A program made the translations under genes and the position numbers. The notes below the pieces were generated by a model. It did no database searches, was not told the DNA's origin, and saw nothing but the letters and a program-made list of their open reading frames with translations. This document shows, in pieces, positions 1 to 5,281 of a stretch of DNA of 6,597 bases. The DNA is taken from assembly GCA_027457185.1 (NCBI GenBank), contig DAIDTN010000009.1, positions 1 to 6,597 on the forward strand, in the 5' to 3' direction. How positions within the stretch are numbered: the first letter of the stretch is position 1; each line of letters starts with the position of its first letter. Source of the stretch: Burkholderiales bacterium. GTDB lineage: Bacteria > Pseudomonadota > Gammaproteobacteria > Burkholderiales > SG8-39.

Positions 1-283
1 GCCGGCCGCCCGAGGGGGCCACTACGCCCAGCAGAGTGATCGCGATTCCGGTGGGTGCGGCTGTCGCCTGGCCGCGCGGCACGCTGCCGAACAGGCCGCT
101 GGCGGAAGCCACGCTGCCGCTTTGCACCGTGCTCGCCTCCATGCGCGGTTCGGCACGCGGGGCAAACCACGCCAAAGTCCAGTACGCGAGCACCGCGCCC
201 AGCAGCGCCACTGCGCCCAGCGTCAGCGACGATACGAGGACCGTTTGCGCAACGTTGACTCGACCAAACGGGAGGGCCTGCAT
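1..283 (-). CDS. gspC: GspC, T2SS inner-membrane/secretin connector (partial, N-terminal 94 residues)
   Basis: On the minus strand an open frame starts with ATG at 283 and runs off the left edge. It begins MQALPFGRVNVAQ, followed by one hydrophobic segment at about residues 16-35 (TVLVSSLTLGAVALLGAVLA), an aromatic patch YWTWAWFAP, and a short linker. Then come ASGLFG (residues 61-66) and ITLLGVVAPSGG (82-93), the usual opening of the homology region (HR) domain of GspC. This is the bitopic inner-membrane protein whose periplasmic HR domain contacts the N-terminal domains of secretin GspD. The remaining HR domain and any PDZ or coiled-coil C-terminus lie outside the window. It is divergent from gspG, which fits a T2SS cluster with gspC inverted. 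No convincing Shine-Dalgarno precedes ATG 283, and the nearby ATG at 300 is in another frame. The family call rests on TM plus HR motif and context. Confidence 0.86.
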   Translation of the reverse strand, partial: MQALPFGRVNVAQTVLVSSLTLGAVALLGAVLAYWTLAWFAPRAEPRMEASTVQSGSVASASGLFGSVPRGQATAAPTGIAITLLGVVAPSGGR

Positions 284-358
284 TGTTCGTCAATTGCCAT
301 TCGCGCGCTGGAATAGTTTGGGCCGGGCGCGGTAATCGGCCGGATACATCGCTTGAAG

Positions 359-390
359 CATTATATAATGGAAACGGTTGCATTCGACGC
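359..390. repeat. Copy 1 of the TATAAT-palindrome repeat; possible bidirectional -10 element
   Basis: The copy starts with the perfect 12-bp palindrome CATTATATAATG (359-370), then GAAACGGTTGCATTC and GACGC. The palindrome gives TATAAT on the plus strand at 364-369 and on the minus strand at 365-360, both exact sigma-70 -10 hexamers. A plus-strand start would fall near 376 and a minus-strand start near 353, about 70 bases before the gspC ATG. It matches copy 2 over its whole length except for 3 substitutions and a 2-base gap. It could equally be an operator for a dimeric regulator. The sequence is seen; the function is inferred. Confidence 0.6.
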
Positions 391-411
391 AGATAGATGC
401 ACCTGCCGGGC

Positions 412-445
412 CATTATATAATGGAAGCCGCTGCATTCACGACGC
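412..445. repeat. Copy 2 of the TATAAT-palindrome repeat; possible bidirectional -10 element
   Basis: The same unit as at 359-390, starting 53 bp later, about five helical turns. The palindrome here extends to 14 bp, CCATTATATAATGG at 411-424, followed by GAAGCCGCTGCATTC and ACGACGC. Plus-strand TATAAT lies at 417-422, which would put a transcript start near 429 and a leader of roughly 48 bases before gspG. The AT-rich palindrome in a GC-rich locus and the preserved GGAA.C.G.TGCATTC downstream part argue that the whole unit, not only the -10, is conserved. Confidence 0.6.
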
Positions 446-476
446 GGGCGCATCAAATGACAAGGATGAATTGGCG

Positions 477-911
477 ATGCTGATCGGGGTTCGCGGGCAA
501 CGTGGCTTTACCTTGCTCGAAATAATGGTAGTCGTCGTCATTCTCGGCATTCTCGCGGCCCTGGTGGTGCCGAAAATCATCAGCCGACCGGACGAGGCGC
601 GGGTGATTGCCGCGAAACAGGACATCGCCAGCCTGATGCAGGCGCTCAAGCTCTACCGACTCGACAATCAACGCTACCCGACGACCGAGCAGGGATTGCA
701 GGCGCTGCAGGTCAAGCCGACCACGTCGCCGATTCCGCCCAACTGGAAACCGGGCGGGTACGTCGAGCGGCTGCCCAAAGACCCCTGGGGCAACCCTTAC
801 CAGTACCTCAATCCCGGCGTGCACGGAGAAATCGACGTATTCAGCTACGGCGCCGACGGTGCACCCGGCGGCGAGGGGAACGACGCTGACATCGGCTCCT
901 GGGATCTGTAG
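477..911 (+). CDS. gspG: GspG, major pseudopilin of the T2SS
   Basis: This 144-residue protein polymerises into the periplasmic pseudopilus that drives substrates through the secretin. The leader MLIGVRGQRG ends at Gly10 and is followed by FTLLEIMVVVVILGILAALVVP, a class III prepilin signal with Glu at mature position 5 (residue 15). The prepilin peptidase should cut after Gly10 and methylate Phe11. Family motifs follow: KQDIASLMQALKLYRLDNQRYPTTEQGLQAL (residues 47-77), a GYVERLPKDPWGNPYQYLNPG block (94-114), and FSYGADGAPGGEGNDADIGSW (122-142), the C-terminal loop that binds calcium in GspG homologues. ATG 477 is chosen because AAGGA at 462-466 lies upstream at a spacing of 10 and the resulting leader length is typical. 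It is the first gene of the plus-strand run and near-full family length. Confidence 0.97.
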   Translation: MLIGVRGQRGFTLLEIMVVVVILGILAALVVPKIISRPDEARVIAAKQDIASLMQALKLYRLDNQRYPTTEQGLQALQVKPTTSPIPPNWKPGGYVERLPKDPWGNPYQYLNPGVHGEIDVFSYGADGAPGGEGNDADIGSWDL

Positions 912-940
912 CCGGACAATAATGAAAACGAAGTTTCAGT

Positions 941-945
941 GGAGG
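941..945 (+). promoter_or_regulatory. Ribosome binding site that bears on the gspH start
   Basis: GGAGG at 941-945 is the only strong Shine-Dalgarno in the G/H gap. It lies just 3 bases before ATG 949, which is tight, and about 37 bases before an in-frame GTG at 982. ATG 922 has no such site upstream. This favours 949 without settling it. Confidence 0.5.
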
Positions 946-948
946 CTA

Positions 949-1494
949 ATGCGCGAAGCGCGTTATGCCGAAACTAAAAGCGTGATTATCTCGGAGCCGG
1001 GCCGGGGCTTCACGCTCATCGAGATGCTCGTGGTGCTGATGATCATGGGCCTGTTTATCGGGCTGGTCAGCACTATCACTCAGCCCGACGATCGCGCCAA
1101 GCTGAAGCTCGAAGCCGAGCGCCTGTCGCAGTTGCTGGATTTTGCCGCCACTGAAGCGCAACTCACCGGGAAATCCGTCGCCTGGACTGCGGACGAATCA
1201 GGCTACCGCTTCTGGCGCGCCGACGACAACGGCGTCTGGTCCGAAATCCGCGACAGCGAATTGCTGCGTGCGCGAACCCTGCCGCAAGGCATGGAGATTT
1301 CCGACTTTCACGTCGAAAACATGCGGCCGCAGGGCGGCATGCGTCTGGAGTTTGCCCCCCAGGGCTCGTCGCTGGCTTTCACTATCGGCCTGACGCTGGG
1401 CAAGGAGCGTTACGCCGTCGCGGGATCTCCGATCGGGATCGTGAGCGTGGTGCCGGGGGAAAGAACAAGCGATGGCGCAGTGGCACTACGTTAG
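949..1494 (+). CDS. gspH: GspH, minor pseudopilin of the T2SS
   Basis: A minor pseudopilin, thought to sit in the tip region of the pseudopilus. From ATG 949 it has 181 residues. The prepilin signal is SEPGRG then FTLIEMLVVLMIMGLFIGLV, with cleavage after Gly20 and Glu at mature position 5. The rest fits GspH: a helix with LEAERLSQLLDFAATEAQLTGKSVAW and a beta-rich C-terminal part with SGYRFWRADDNGVWSEI. The start is uncertain. ATG 922 gives a 29-residue leader and no Shine-Dalgarno. ATG 949 gives a 20-residue leader behind GGAGG. GTG 982 gives a 9-residue leader (MIISEPGRG), closest to the usual length, but has only an A-rich stretch upstream. The gene follows gspG by 37 bases. GspH is the most divergent pseudopilin, so the call leans on signal plus position. 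Confidence 0.9.
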   Translation: MREARYAETKSVIISEPGRGFTLIEMLVVLMIMGLFIGLVSTITQPDDRAKLKLEAERLSQLLDFAATEAQLTGKSVAWTADESGYRFWRADDNGVWSEIRDSELLRARTLPQGMEISDFHVENMRPQGGMRLEFAPQGSSLAFTIGLTLGKERYAVAGSPIGIVSVVPGERTSDGAVALR

Positions 1495-1497
1495 GAG
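1493..1497 (+). promoter_or_regulatory. Displaced Shine-Dalgarno upstream of gspI
   Basis: AGGAG overlaps the gspH stop (TAG 1492-1494). It lies 3 bases before ATG 1501, the start of an 8-codon minicistron, and 31 bases before the gspI ATG at 1529. Removing 1501-1528 would join TTAGGAGAAT directly to the gspI ATG, so this looks like the original gspI site, now separated from its gene. Confidence 0.5.
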
Positions 1498-1498
1498 A

Positions 1499-1528
1499 AT
1501 ATGAGGGGACCTGTCCCCCCATTTTGAG
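1499..1528. repeat. REP-like palindromic element at the gspH/gspI junction
   Basis: The stretch begins ATATGAGGGGACC and ends CCATTTTGAG. Arms ATGAGGGGAC (1501-1510) and GTCCCCCCAT (1513-1522) pair with one mismatch around CT; the core GGGGAC/GTCCCC is perfect. Read on the minus strand it contains AAAATGGGGGGACAGGTCCC, resembling the GGGGACAGGTCCCC-type palindromes that recur as dispersed repeats in many proteobacterial genomes (recalled, not searched). A related element sits at 2515-2552. Confidence 0.6.
1501..1527 (+). CDS. 8-codon minicistron MRGPVPPF ahead of gspI
   Basis: ATG 1501 follows AGGAG at a 3-base spacing and encodes MRGPVPPF before TGA at 1525-1527. The stop is one base before the gspI ATG at 1529. 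It lies entirely inside the palindromic element. It may be a chance product of the insertion, or it may let ribosomes terminate and re-start on gspI, which has only a weak GAG of its own upstream. No function is claimed for the peptide. Confidence 0.25.
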   Translation: MRGPVPPF

Positions 1529-1915
1529 ATGAACGCCCGGCGCAAAGGGTTCACGCTGATCGAAGTGTTGGTTGCGCTCGCCATTATCTCGATCGCGCTG
1601 ATGTCGGCGCTGCGCGCGGCTGGACAAGGAACGAACAACGTTGGCGAACTGCGCTCGCGCCTGCTTGCCGGTTGGGTAGCGGAAAACCTGCTGGCCGAAC
1701 AACGCGCACGCGCCGACTGGCTGCCTCTGGGAATACAGCGCGGCACCGCGCGCGAAGGCGGACTCGACTTCGCCTGGCGCGAGGACGTCATCGCCACGCC
1801 GAACGCCGCCTTCCGCCGCGCCGACGTGCAAGTTTTCGCGACTGCCGAAGAATTGCATACGCTGGCGCACCTCACCGGGTTCATCGTCAATGCGCCGCCG
1901 GGACCAGGCGGATGA
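1529..1915 (+). CDS. gspI: GspI, minor pseudopilin of the T2SS
   Basis: A 128-residue minor pseudopilin. In characterised systems GspI forms the tip complex with GspJ and GspK and starts pseudopilus assembly. The leader is short, MNARRKG, followed by FTLIEVLVALAIISIALMSALRAAG; cleavage is expected after Gly7, with the conserved Glu at mature position 5 (residue 12). NVGELRSRLLAGWVAENLLAEQRA (residues 37-60) matches the family motif in which the helix ends with a W.A.N.L.E pattern. LDFAWREDVIATPNAAFRRADVQVFA is the beta part, and the C-terminus ends LTGFIVNAPPGPGG. The length is usual for the family. Its stop overlaps the gspJ start (ATGA at 1912-1915), implying translational coupling. The upstream side is unusual because a palindromic element separates it from its probable ribosome binding site. 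Confidence 0.95.
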   Translation: MNARRKGFTLIEVLVALAIISIALMSALRAAGQGTNNVGELRSRLLAGWVAENLLAEQRARADWLPLGIQRGTAREGGLDFAWREDVIATPNAAFRRADVQVFATAEELHTLAHLTGFIVNAPPGPGG

Positions 1916-2499
1916 AATCCAGTCGCGGCTTCACCCTGATCGAGCTCATGACCGCGCTGCTGGTGCTGTCGCTGCTCGCGCTGATGTCCTACCGCGGGCT
2001 GGGGGCGGTGCTCGACGCGCGCGAGCACGTCAAGCAGGAAACGGACAAATGGCGCCACGTGGCGGCGTTCTTCGCACGCTTCGAGCGCGACGTCGAGCTC
2101 GCGGCGCCGCGTACGGTGCGCACCGCCGACGGCCAGGCGCCCGCGTGGCTGGGCACGCCGCCCACGGCGACCGCTTCGGCAAGCCTCGTATTCAGCCGCT
2201 TCGCCTCGGCCGACGCGGTCGACACGCCGCGCCGCATCGGCTACCGGCTGAATGACAAGAACGAGATCGAGTTGTGGCTGTGGCCGGGACTGGATGTCGC
2301 CCCCGACACGCAGCCCGCGCGCTACCCCGTGCTCGCCGGAGTAAAGACATTCGAACTGCAGTATCTCAACCGCGCGCTCGTCTGGGTCGACGCCTGGCCC
2401 ACGGCCCCCGGCGACCCGCCTCTTCCGCGCGCGGTGCGCGTGCGCATCGTGCTCGCCACCAACGAGGAAATCGTGCGCATATACGCGCTGCAGTCATGA
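1912..2499 (+). CDS. gspJ: GspJ, minor pseudopilin of the T2SS
   Basis: A 195-residue minor pseudopilin and tip-complex partner of GspI and GspK. The leader MKSSRG is followed by FTLIELMTALLVLSLLALMSYRGLGAVLDARE, with cleavage after Gly6 and Glu at mature position 5 (residue 11). The family pattern continues with a helix and WRHVAAFFARFERDVELAAPRTVRT (residues 44-68), an R.IGYRL segment, and a C-terminal block with FELQYLNRALVWVDAWP and LPRAVRVRIVLATNEEIVRIYAL, typical of GspJ. ATG 1912 is used because it gives a normal short leader and overlaps the gspI stop. An upstream extension in the same frame (from 1672) is only the shadow of gspI. The gspJ stop TGA at 2497-2499 overlaps an ATG at 2496 that is in frame with gspK. 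Confidence 0.95.
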   Translation: MKSSRGFTLIELMTALLVLSLLALMSYRGLGAVLDAREHVKQETDKWRHVAAFFARFERDVELAAPRTVRTADGQAPAWLGTPPTATASASLVFSRFASADAVDTPRRIGYRLNDKNEIELWLWPGLDVAPDTQPARYPVLAGVKTFELQYLNRALVWVDAWPTAPGDPPLPRAVRVRIVLATNEEIVRIYALQS

Positions 2500-2514
2500 G
2501 CAGGAGCCTATTAC

Positions 2515-2552
2515 GATATGAGGGGAGACCTTCCCTCATACTCCCCTATATC
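2515..2552. repeat. REP-like palindromic element at the gspJ/gspK junction
   Basis: The element opens GATATGAGGGGAG, sharing ATATGAGGGGA and a following CCT..CCC with the element at 1499-1528. Two mutually exclusive pairings are visible. One is TATGAGGG (2517-2524) with CCCTCATA (2533-2540), a perfect 8-bp stem. The other is GATATGAGGGGAG (2515-2527) with CTCCCCTATATC (2541-2552), with one bulged base. It lies between an ATG overlapping the gspJ stop and the probable gspK start. Confidence 0.6.
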
Positions 2553-2555
2553 GGT

Positions 2556-2582
2556 GGCCATTTCGGTAAATCCGAAATGGCC
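2556..2582. repeat. Perfect 11-bp hairpin enclosing the likely gspK start codon
   Basis: GGCCATTTCGG (2556-2566) and GGCC-ending arm CCGAAATGGCC (2572-2582) are exact reverse complements around the 5-base loop TAAAT. The probable gspK ATG (2577-2579) lies in the 3' arm, so in mRNA this stem would hide it from ribosomes. There is no T-run after it, so it is not a typical intrinsic terminator. It directly follows the 2515-2552 palindrome and may be part of the same element. Confidence 0.7.
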
Positions 2583-3494
2583 CCTAAGAGACAACGCGGC
2601 GTCGCCATCGTACTCGCCATGGGCGTGGTCGCACTCGCCGCCATTGCTGCCGCCGCGATCATGGTGTCGCAAAGCACCTGGGCACGCCAGGTCGAACTCA
2701 CCACCGATCACATTCAGGCGCGCTCGGTGCTCCTGGCCGGCGCGGATTGGGCGCGCGCTATACTCGCCGATGACCGCCGCGTGAGCAATGTCGATTATCT
2801 GGGCGAACCCTGGGCGCTGAAATTGCCGCCGTTGCCGGTCGAAAACGGCGAACTCCTGGGCCGGATCGAGGATCAGCAGGGCAAATTCAATCTCAATAAC
2901 GTGGTAACGCAGGGGAAGGTCAACGTGGTGCAACTCGCGCATTTCCGCAAACTGCTGGCGACTCTGGGCTTGCCCGACGAACTTGCCGACGCGCTCGCCG
3001 ACTGGATCGACGCCGACAGCCTGCCGCAGCCGCGGGACGGGGCCGAGGACGCCTATTATCTGAGCCTGGATCCGCCCTACCTCGCCGCCAACCAGCCGCT
3101 GATCGACGTGGGCGAACTCGCGCTGGTGCGTGGCTTCGACGACAACGTGCGTGCACGCCTGCGCCCTTACGTATCGGCGCTGCCCACGGCCACGCCCGTC
3201 AATGTGAATACCGCTCCGGCCGAAGTGATTGCGGCAGTGATCGACGGTCTCGACCTCGGCGGCGCCCAGCTGCTGGTGGCGCAGCGGGATCGGGCCTATT
3301 TCCGCAGCACCGGCGATTTCCTCCGCCGGCTGCCGCGGGGAGCGCAGGCGAGCGCCGGCGACATCAGCGTGAGCAGCAATTACTTCATGGCGACGCTGCG
3401 CGTGACCATCGGCGGCGCGCAGGCGCGCGGCAAGGCGCTGCGTGCGCGCGGGGCGACCGGCTGGCCGACGGTCGTCTGGCGCAAATCTCAATGA
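2577..3494 (+). CDS. gspK: GspK, large minor pseudopilin capping the T2SS pseudopilus
   Basis: From ATG 2577 the protein has 305 residues. GspK caps the GspI-GspJ tip complex. The leader MAPKRQRG is followed by VAIVLAMGVVALAAIAAAAIMV. Mature position 5 is Leu13, not Glu, as expected because GspK is the pseudopilin lacking Glu5. Family motifs are GRIEDQQGKFNLNNVV (residues 95-110), LADALADWIDADSLPQPRDGAEDAYYLSLDPPYLAANQPLIDVGELALVRGF (136-187) and PVNVNTAPAEVIAAV (207-221), the last in the helical domain. An upstream in-frame ATG at 2496 overlaps the gspJ stop and would give 332 residues, but then the leader is 35 residues and encodes the palindromic element. The shorter start has a normal leader, but no Shine-Dalgarno and a hairpin over the ATG. 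The real initiation point is unclear. Confidence 0.95.
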   Translation: MAPKRQRGVAIVLAMGVVALAAIAAAAIMVSQSTWARQVELTTDHIQARSVLLAGADWARAILADDRRVSNVDYLGEPWALKLPPLPVENGELLGRIEDQQGKFNLNNVVTQGKVNVVQLAHFRKLLATLGLPDELADALADWIDADSLPQPRDGAEDAYYLSLDPPYLAANQPLIDVGELALVRGFDDNVRARLRPYVSALPTATPVNVNTAPAEVIAAVIDGLDLGGAQLLVAQRDRAYFRSTGDFLRRLPRGAQASAGDISVSSNYFMATLRVTIGGAQARGKALRARGATGWPTVVWRKSQ

Positions 3495-3569
3495 AACGCC
3501 TGGACCGCAAAGAAGACGCCGGCCGGGTCGGGACTCCAATACAATGAATGCCATAATCGGGACTATGCG
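3495..3569 (+). other. gspK/gspL junction with a chain of very short open frames
   Basis: This is the only 75-base gap in an otherwise compact run. ATG 3491 overlaps the gspK stop and reads MKRLDRKEDAGRVGTPIQ to TGA 3545-3547. ATG 3548 follows at once (M-P-stop at 3554-3556). ATG 3565 (M-R-stop at 3571-3573) overlaps the gspL ATG at 3570. The octamer TCGGGACT occurs twice (3528-3535 and 3557-3564). I see no promoter and no terminator. Confidence 0.4.
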
Positions 3570-4793
3570 ATGAGCCTGCTTCGAATCTACTGTTCTTTGC
3601 GCGAGGTGCCGCAACGGTGCCAATGGGCGCTGGTCGGCAATGGCCGCGAAGCGGTCGCCGGCGAAGGGCCGCTGGCGCAGTTGCCGCAGCGCGCCGAGCG
3701 GGTGCAGCTGGTGCTTCCCGCCAGCGACGTCCTGATCACGCGTGCGCGCCTGCCGCAATCGGCCAGGCGCCGCAGCGGCGCGGTGCTCGCCTATGCCGTG
3801 GAAGATGAAATCGTGGGCGAGCCCGATGCCAACCAGGTGAGCTGGCTCGGCACCACCGCAGACACCGATGTGCTCGCGGTCGCGGATCAGCACGGGCTCA
3901 ACGCCTGGCACGATGCGCTGGCCGCCGCCGGCATCAGCGGCTACGAGGTGCACTGCGAAATCCTGATGCTGCCGTGGATCGCGGGCGAGTGGAGCCTCGC
4001 CTGGAACGGCCGCGAAGGATTCGTGCGCACTTCCGAACTCGAAGGCACGGCGACCGATTGCGGCGATCCGGCTTCCCCGCCGCTGTCCTTGCGCCTGATG
4101 CTCGACGACGCGAAAACGCGCGGTGCGGCACCGGCATCGATCGCGGTGTATGCGACTGCGCCCGATGCGCAACCGGAAATAGCGGCATGGCAACGCGCAC
4201 TCGGCGTGGCGCTGCGCCTTGCCGGATCCTGGGACTGGCGCACGGCGCCGCCCGAGGCCGGCATCAGCCTGGCGCAGGAGCGCGCGCGCTGGCGCCTGCC
4301 CCCCGGCACGCTGGCACGCCTGCGTCCGGCAGCCTGGATCGTAGGCGCGGCCCTCAGCGTGCATGCGCTGGCGCTGGTCGCAGACTGGACGCGGCTCGCG
4401 AGCGAGCAGCGCAGCCTGCGCGCGCACATGGTGTCGCGTTTTCGCGCGGCGTTTCCGGACGCAGTCGCGGTGGCGGACCCGGCGCTGCAGATGCGGCGCA
4501 AACTGGCCGAGGCGCGCCATGCCGCCGGTCAGCCCGATAGCGGCGACTTTCTGCCGATGATAGTGAGTGTCGCAGCCGCACTGAAGCAAGTGCCGCCGGG
4601 CGGACTGCGCGTCGCCTCCTACGAGAGCGGGCGCATGACGCTCGAACTCGCCGGGGTCGAAGACGCGGGCGTACGCCGTATCGTGGCGCGCCTGCTCCAG
4701 GCGGGACTGCAGGTCGACAAGGGGGCGACAGCCGCGCACGCCGCGGCCCGCTCCGGTGGCGGAACCGTGGTCATCACGGTGCGTTCATCATGA
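3570..4793 (+). CDS. gspL: GspL, T2SS inner-membrane platform protein
   Basis: A 407-residue bitopic inner-membrane protein that recruits the ATPase GspE on the cytoplasmic side and pairs with GspM in the periplasm. The first ~245 residues form the cytoplasmic actin-like domain: VQLVLPASDVLITRARLP (45-62) and AVLAYAVEDEIVGEPD (71-86) are clear GspL motifs, and TDVLAVADQHGLNAWHDALAAAGI (99-122) is another. A single membrane segment lies at about 254-272 (PAAWIVGAALSVHALALVAD), followed by a coiled stretch (WTRLASEQRSLRAHMVSRFRAAFPDA) and a C-terminal periplasmic ferredoxin-like domain (about 325-403, LPMIVSVAAALKQVPPGGLRVASYESGRMTLELA). The length is normal. ATG 3570 has only a weak purine stretch (GGGA) upstream. 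Its stop overlaps the gspM start by four bases. Confidence 0.95.
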   Translation: MSLLRIYCSLREVPQRCQWALVGNGREAVAGEGPLAQLPQRAERVQLVLPASDVLITRARLPQSARRRSGAVLAYAVEDEIVGEPDANQVSWLGTTADTDVLAVADQHGLNAWHDALAAAGISGYEVHCEILMLPWIAGEWSLAWNGREGFVRTSELEGTATDCGDPASPPLSLRLMLDDAKTRGAAPASIAVYATAPDAQPEIAAWQRALGVALRLAGSWDWRTAPPEAGISLAQERARWRLPPGTLARLRPAAWIVGAALSVHALALVADWTRLASEQRSLRAHMVSRFRAAFPDAVAVADPALQMRRKLAEARHAAGQPDSGDFLPMIVSVAAALKQVPPGGLRVASYESGRMTLELAGVEDAGVRRIVARLLQAGLQVDKGATAAHAAARSGGGTVVITVRSS

Positions 4794-5281
4794 AGGCGCG
4801 GCTGCGCAAGCTGTGGGAATCGCGTTCGCCGCGGGATCGGGTAATGATCGTCGTGTTGAGCGCGGTCGTCGGCGCCCTGCTGTACCTTGCCCTGGTGCGA
4901 GCGGCGTACCAGGCGCGCACCCAGCTCGGCAGATCCGTGTCCGAGCTGCGCGCGCAGTCGCTGCGTCTGGATGCGGACGCCAACGAGCTCGTGCGTGCGC
5001 GCTCTGCGCCTGCAGCCCCCGCGCCGCAATCCGATCTGCGCACGCAGGTGCGGGCCCAGGCCGGCGCTGCCGGACTTGCGGGCGCGCTGCTGCGCATCGA
5101 TGCGCGCGACGCGGATCAGGCGCAGGTGGTATTCGGCTCCGTCGCGTTCGCCGACTGGCTCGCCTGGGTCGCAACCCTGCAGGCGCAGCGTATCCGGCTT
5201 GACACGGCCCGCATCGAGGCGCTGAGCACGCCGGGACTGGTGAGCGTAACGGCCACCTTCGCCCGCGCCAAACCGCAGTGA
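4790..5281 (+). CDS. gspM: GspM, T2SS inner-membrane platform protein
   Basis: A 163-residue bitopic inner-membrane protein that forms the assembly platform with GspL and stabilises it. The N-terminus MKARLRKLWESRSPRDRVMIVVLSAVVGALLYLALV has the typical GspM arrangement: a short basic cytoplasmic part with a W..RSPRDR motif, then one membrane segment at about 18-36. Next is a periplasmic helical stretch (QLGRSVSELRAQSLRLDADANEL) and a ferredoxin-like domain at about 82-160 (DLRTQVRAQAGAAGL...VVFGSVAFADWLAWVATLQAQ...VSVTATFARA). The start overlaps the gspL stop (ATGA at 4790-4793) and the stop overlaps the gspN GTG (GTGA at 5278-5281), so translation of L, M and N looks coupled. Sequence conservation in GspM is low; the call rests on the motif, topology and position. 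Confidence 0.93.
   Translation: MKARLRKLWESRSPRDRVMIVVLSAVVGALLYLALVRAAYQARTQLGRSVSELRAQSLRLDADANELVRARSAPAAPAPQSDLRTQVRAQAGAAGLAGALLRIDARDADQAQVVFGSVAFADWLAWVATLQAQRIRLDTARIEALSTPGLVSVTATFARAKPQ

Larger units (their letters stand above)
284..476. promoter_or_regulatory. Divergent gspC/gspG intergenic region
   Basis: This 193-bp non-coding interval separates the gspC start (283, minus) from the gspG start (477, plus) and must drive both directions. It is locally AT-rich at two points, 359-370 and 411-424, where the palindrome CATTATATAATG occurs. I see no good TTGACA-like -35 at 15-19 bp from any of the four TATAAT hexamers (best about 3 of 6), so any promoter here may need an activator. An in-frame TTG at 378 would lengthen GspG by 33 residues, but that extension looks non-coding and lies across the repeats. 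Confidence 0.7.

Noticed and set aside
36..335. Plus-strand open frames over the first 335 bases
   Set aside because: They are antisense to gspC, whose membrane segment and HR-domain start are clear, and they show no motif or ribosome site.
378..476. 33-residue N-terminal extension of GspG from TTG 378
   Set aside because: It crosses the non-coding repeat units, has no ribosome site, and would give a pseudopilin leader of over 40 residues. ATG 477 has AAGGA upstream and a typical leader.
2556..2582. The perfect hairpin before gspK as a transcription terminator
   Set aside because: No T-run follows the stem (CCTAAGAG follows), and the genes downstream belong to the same machine and run.
2511..4739. 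A 742-codon open frame on the minus strand across gspK and gspL
   Set aside because: It is fully antisense to two well-recognised genes. Its product is rich in Arg, His and Gln with no recognisable motif, as expected for a shadow frame in GC-rich coding DNA.
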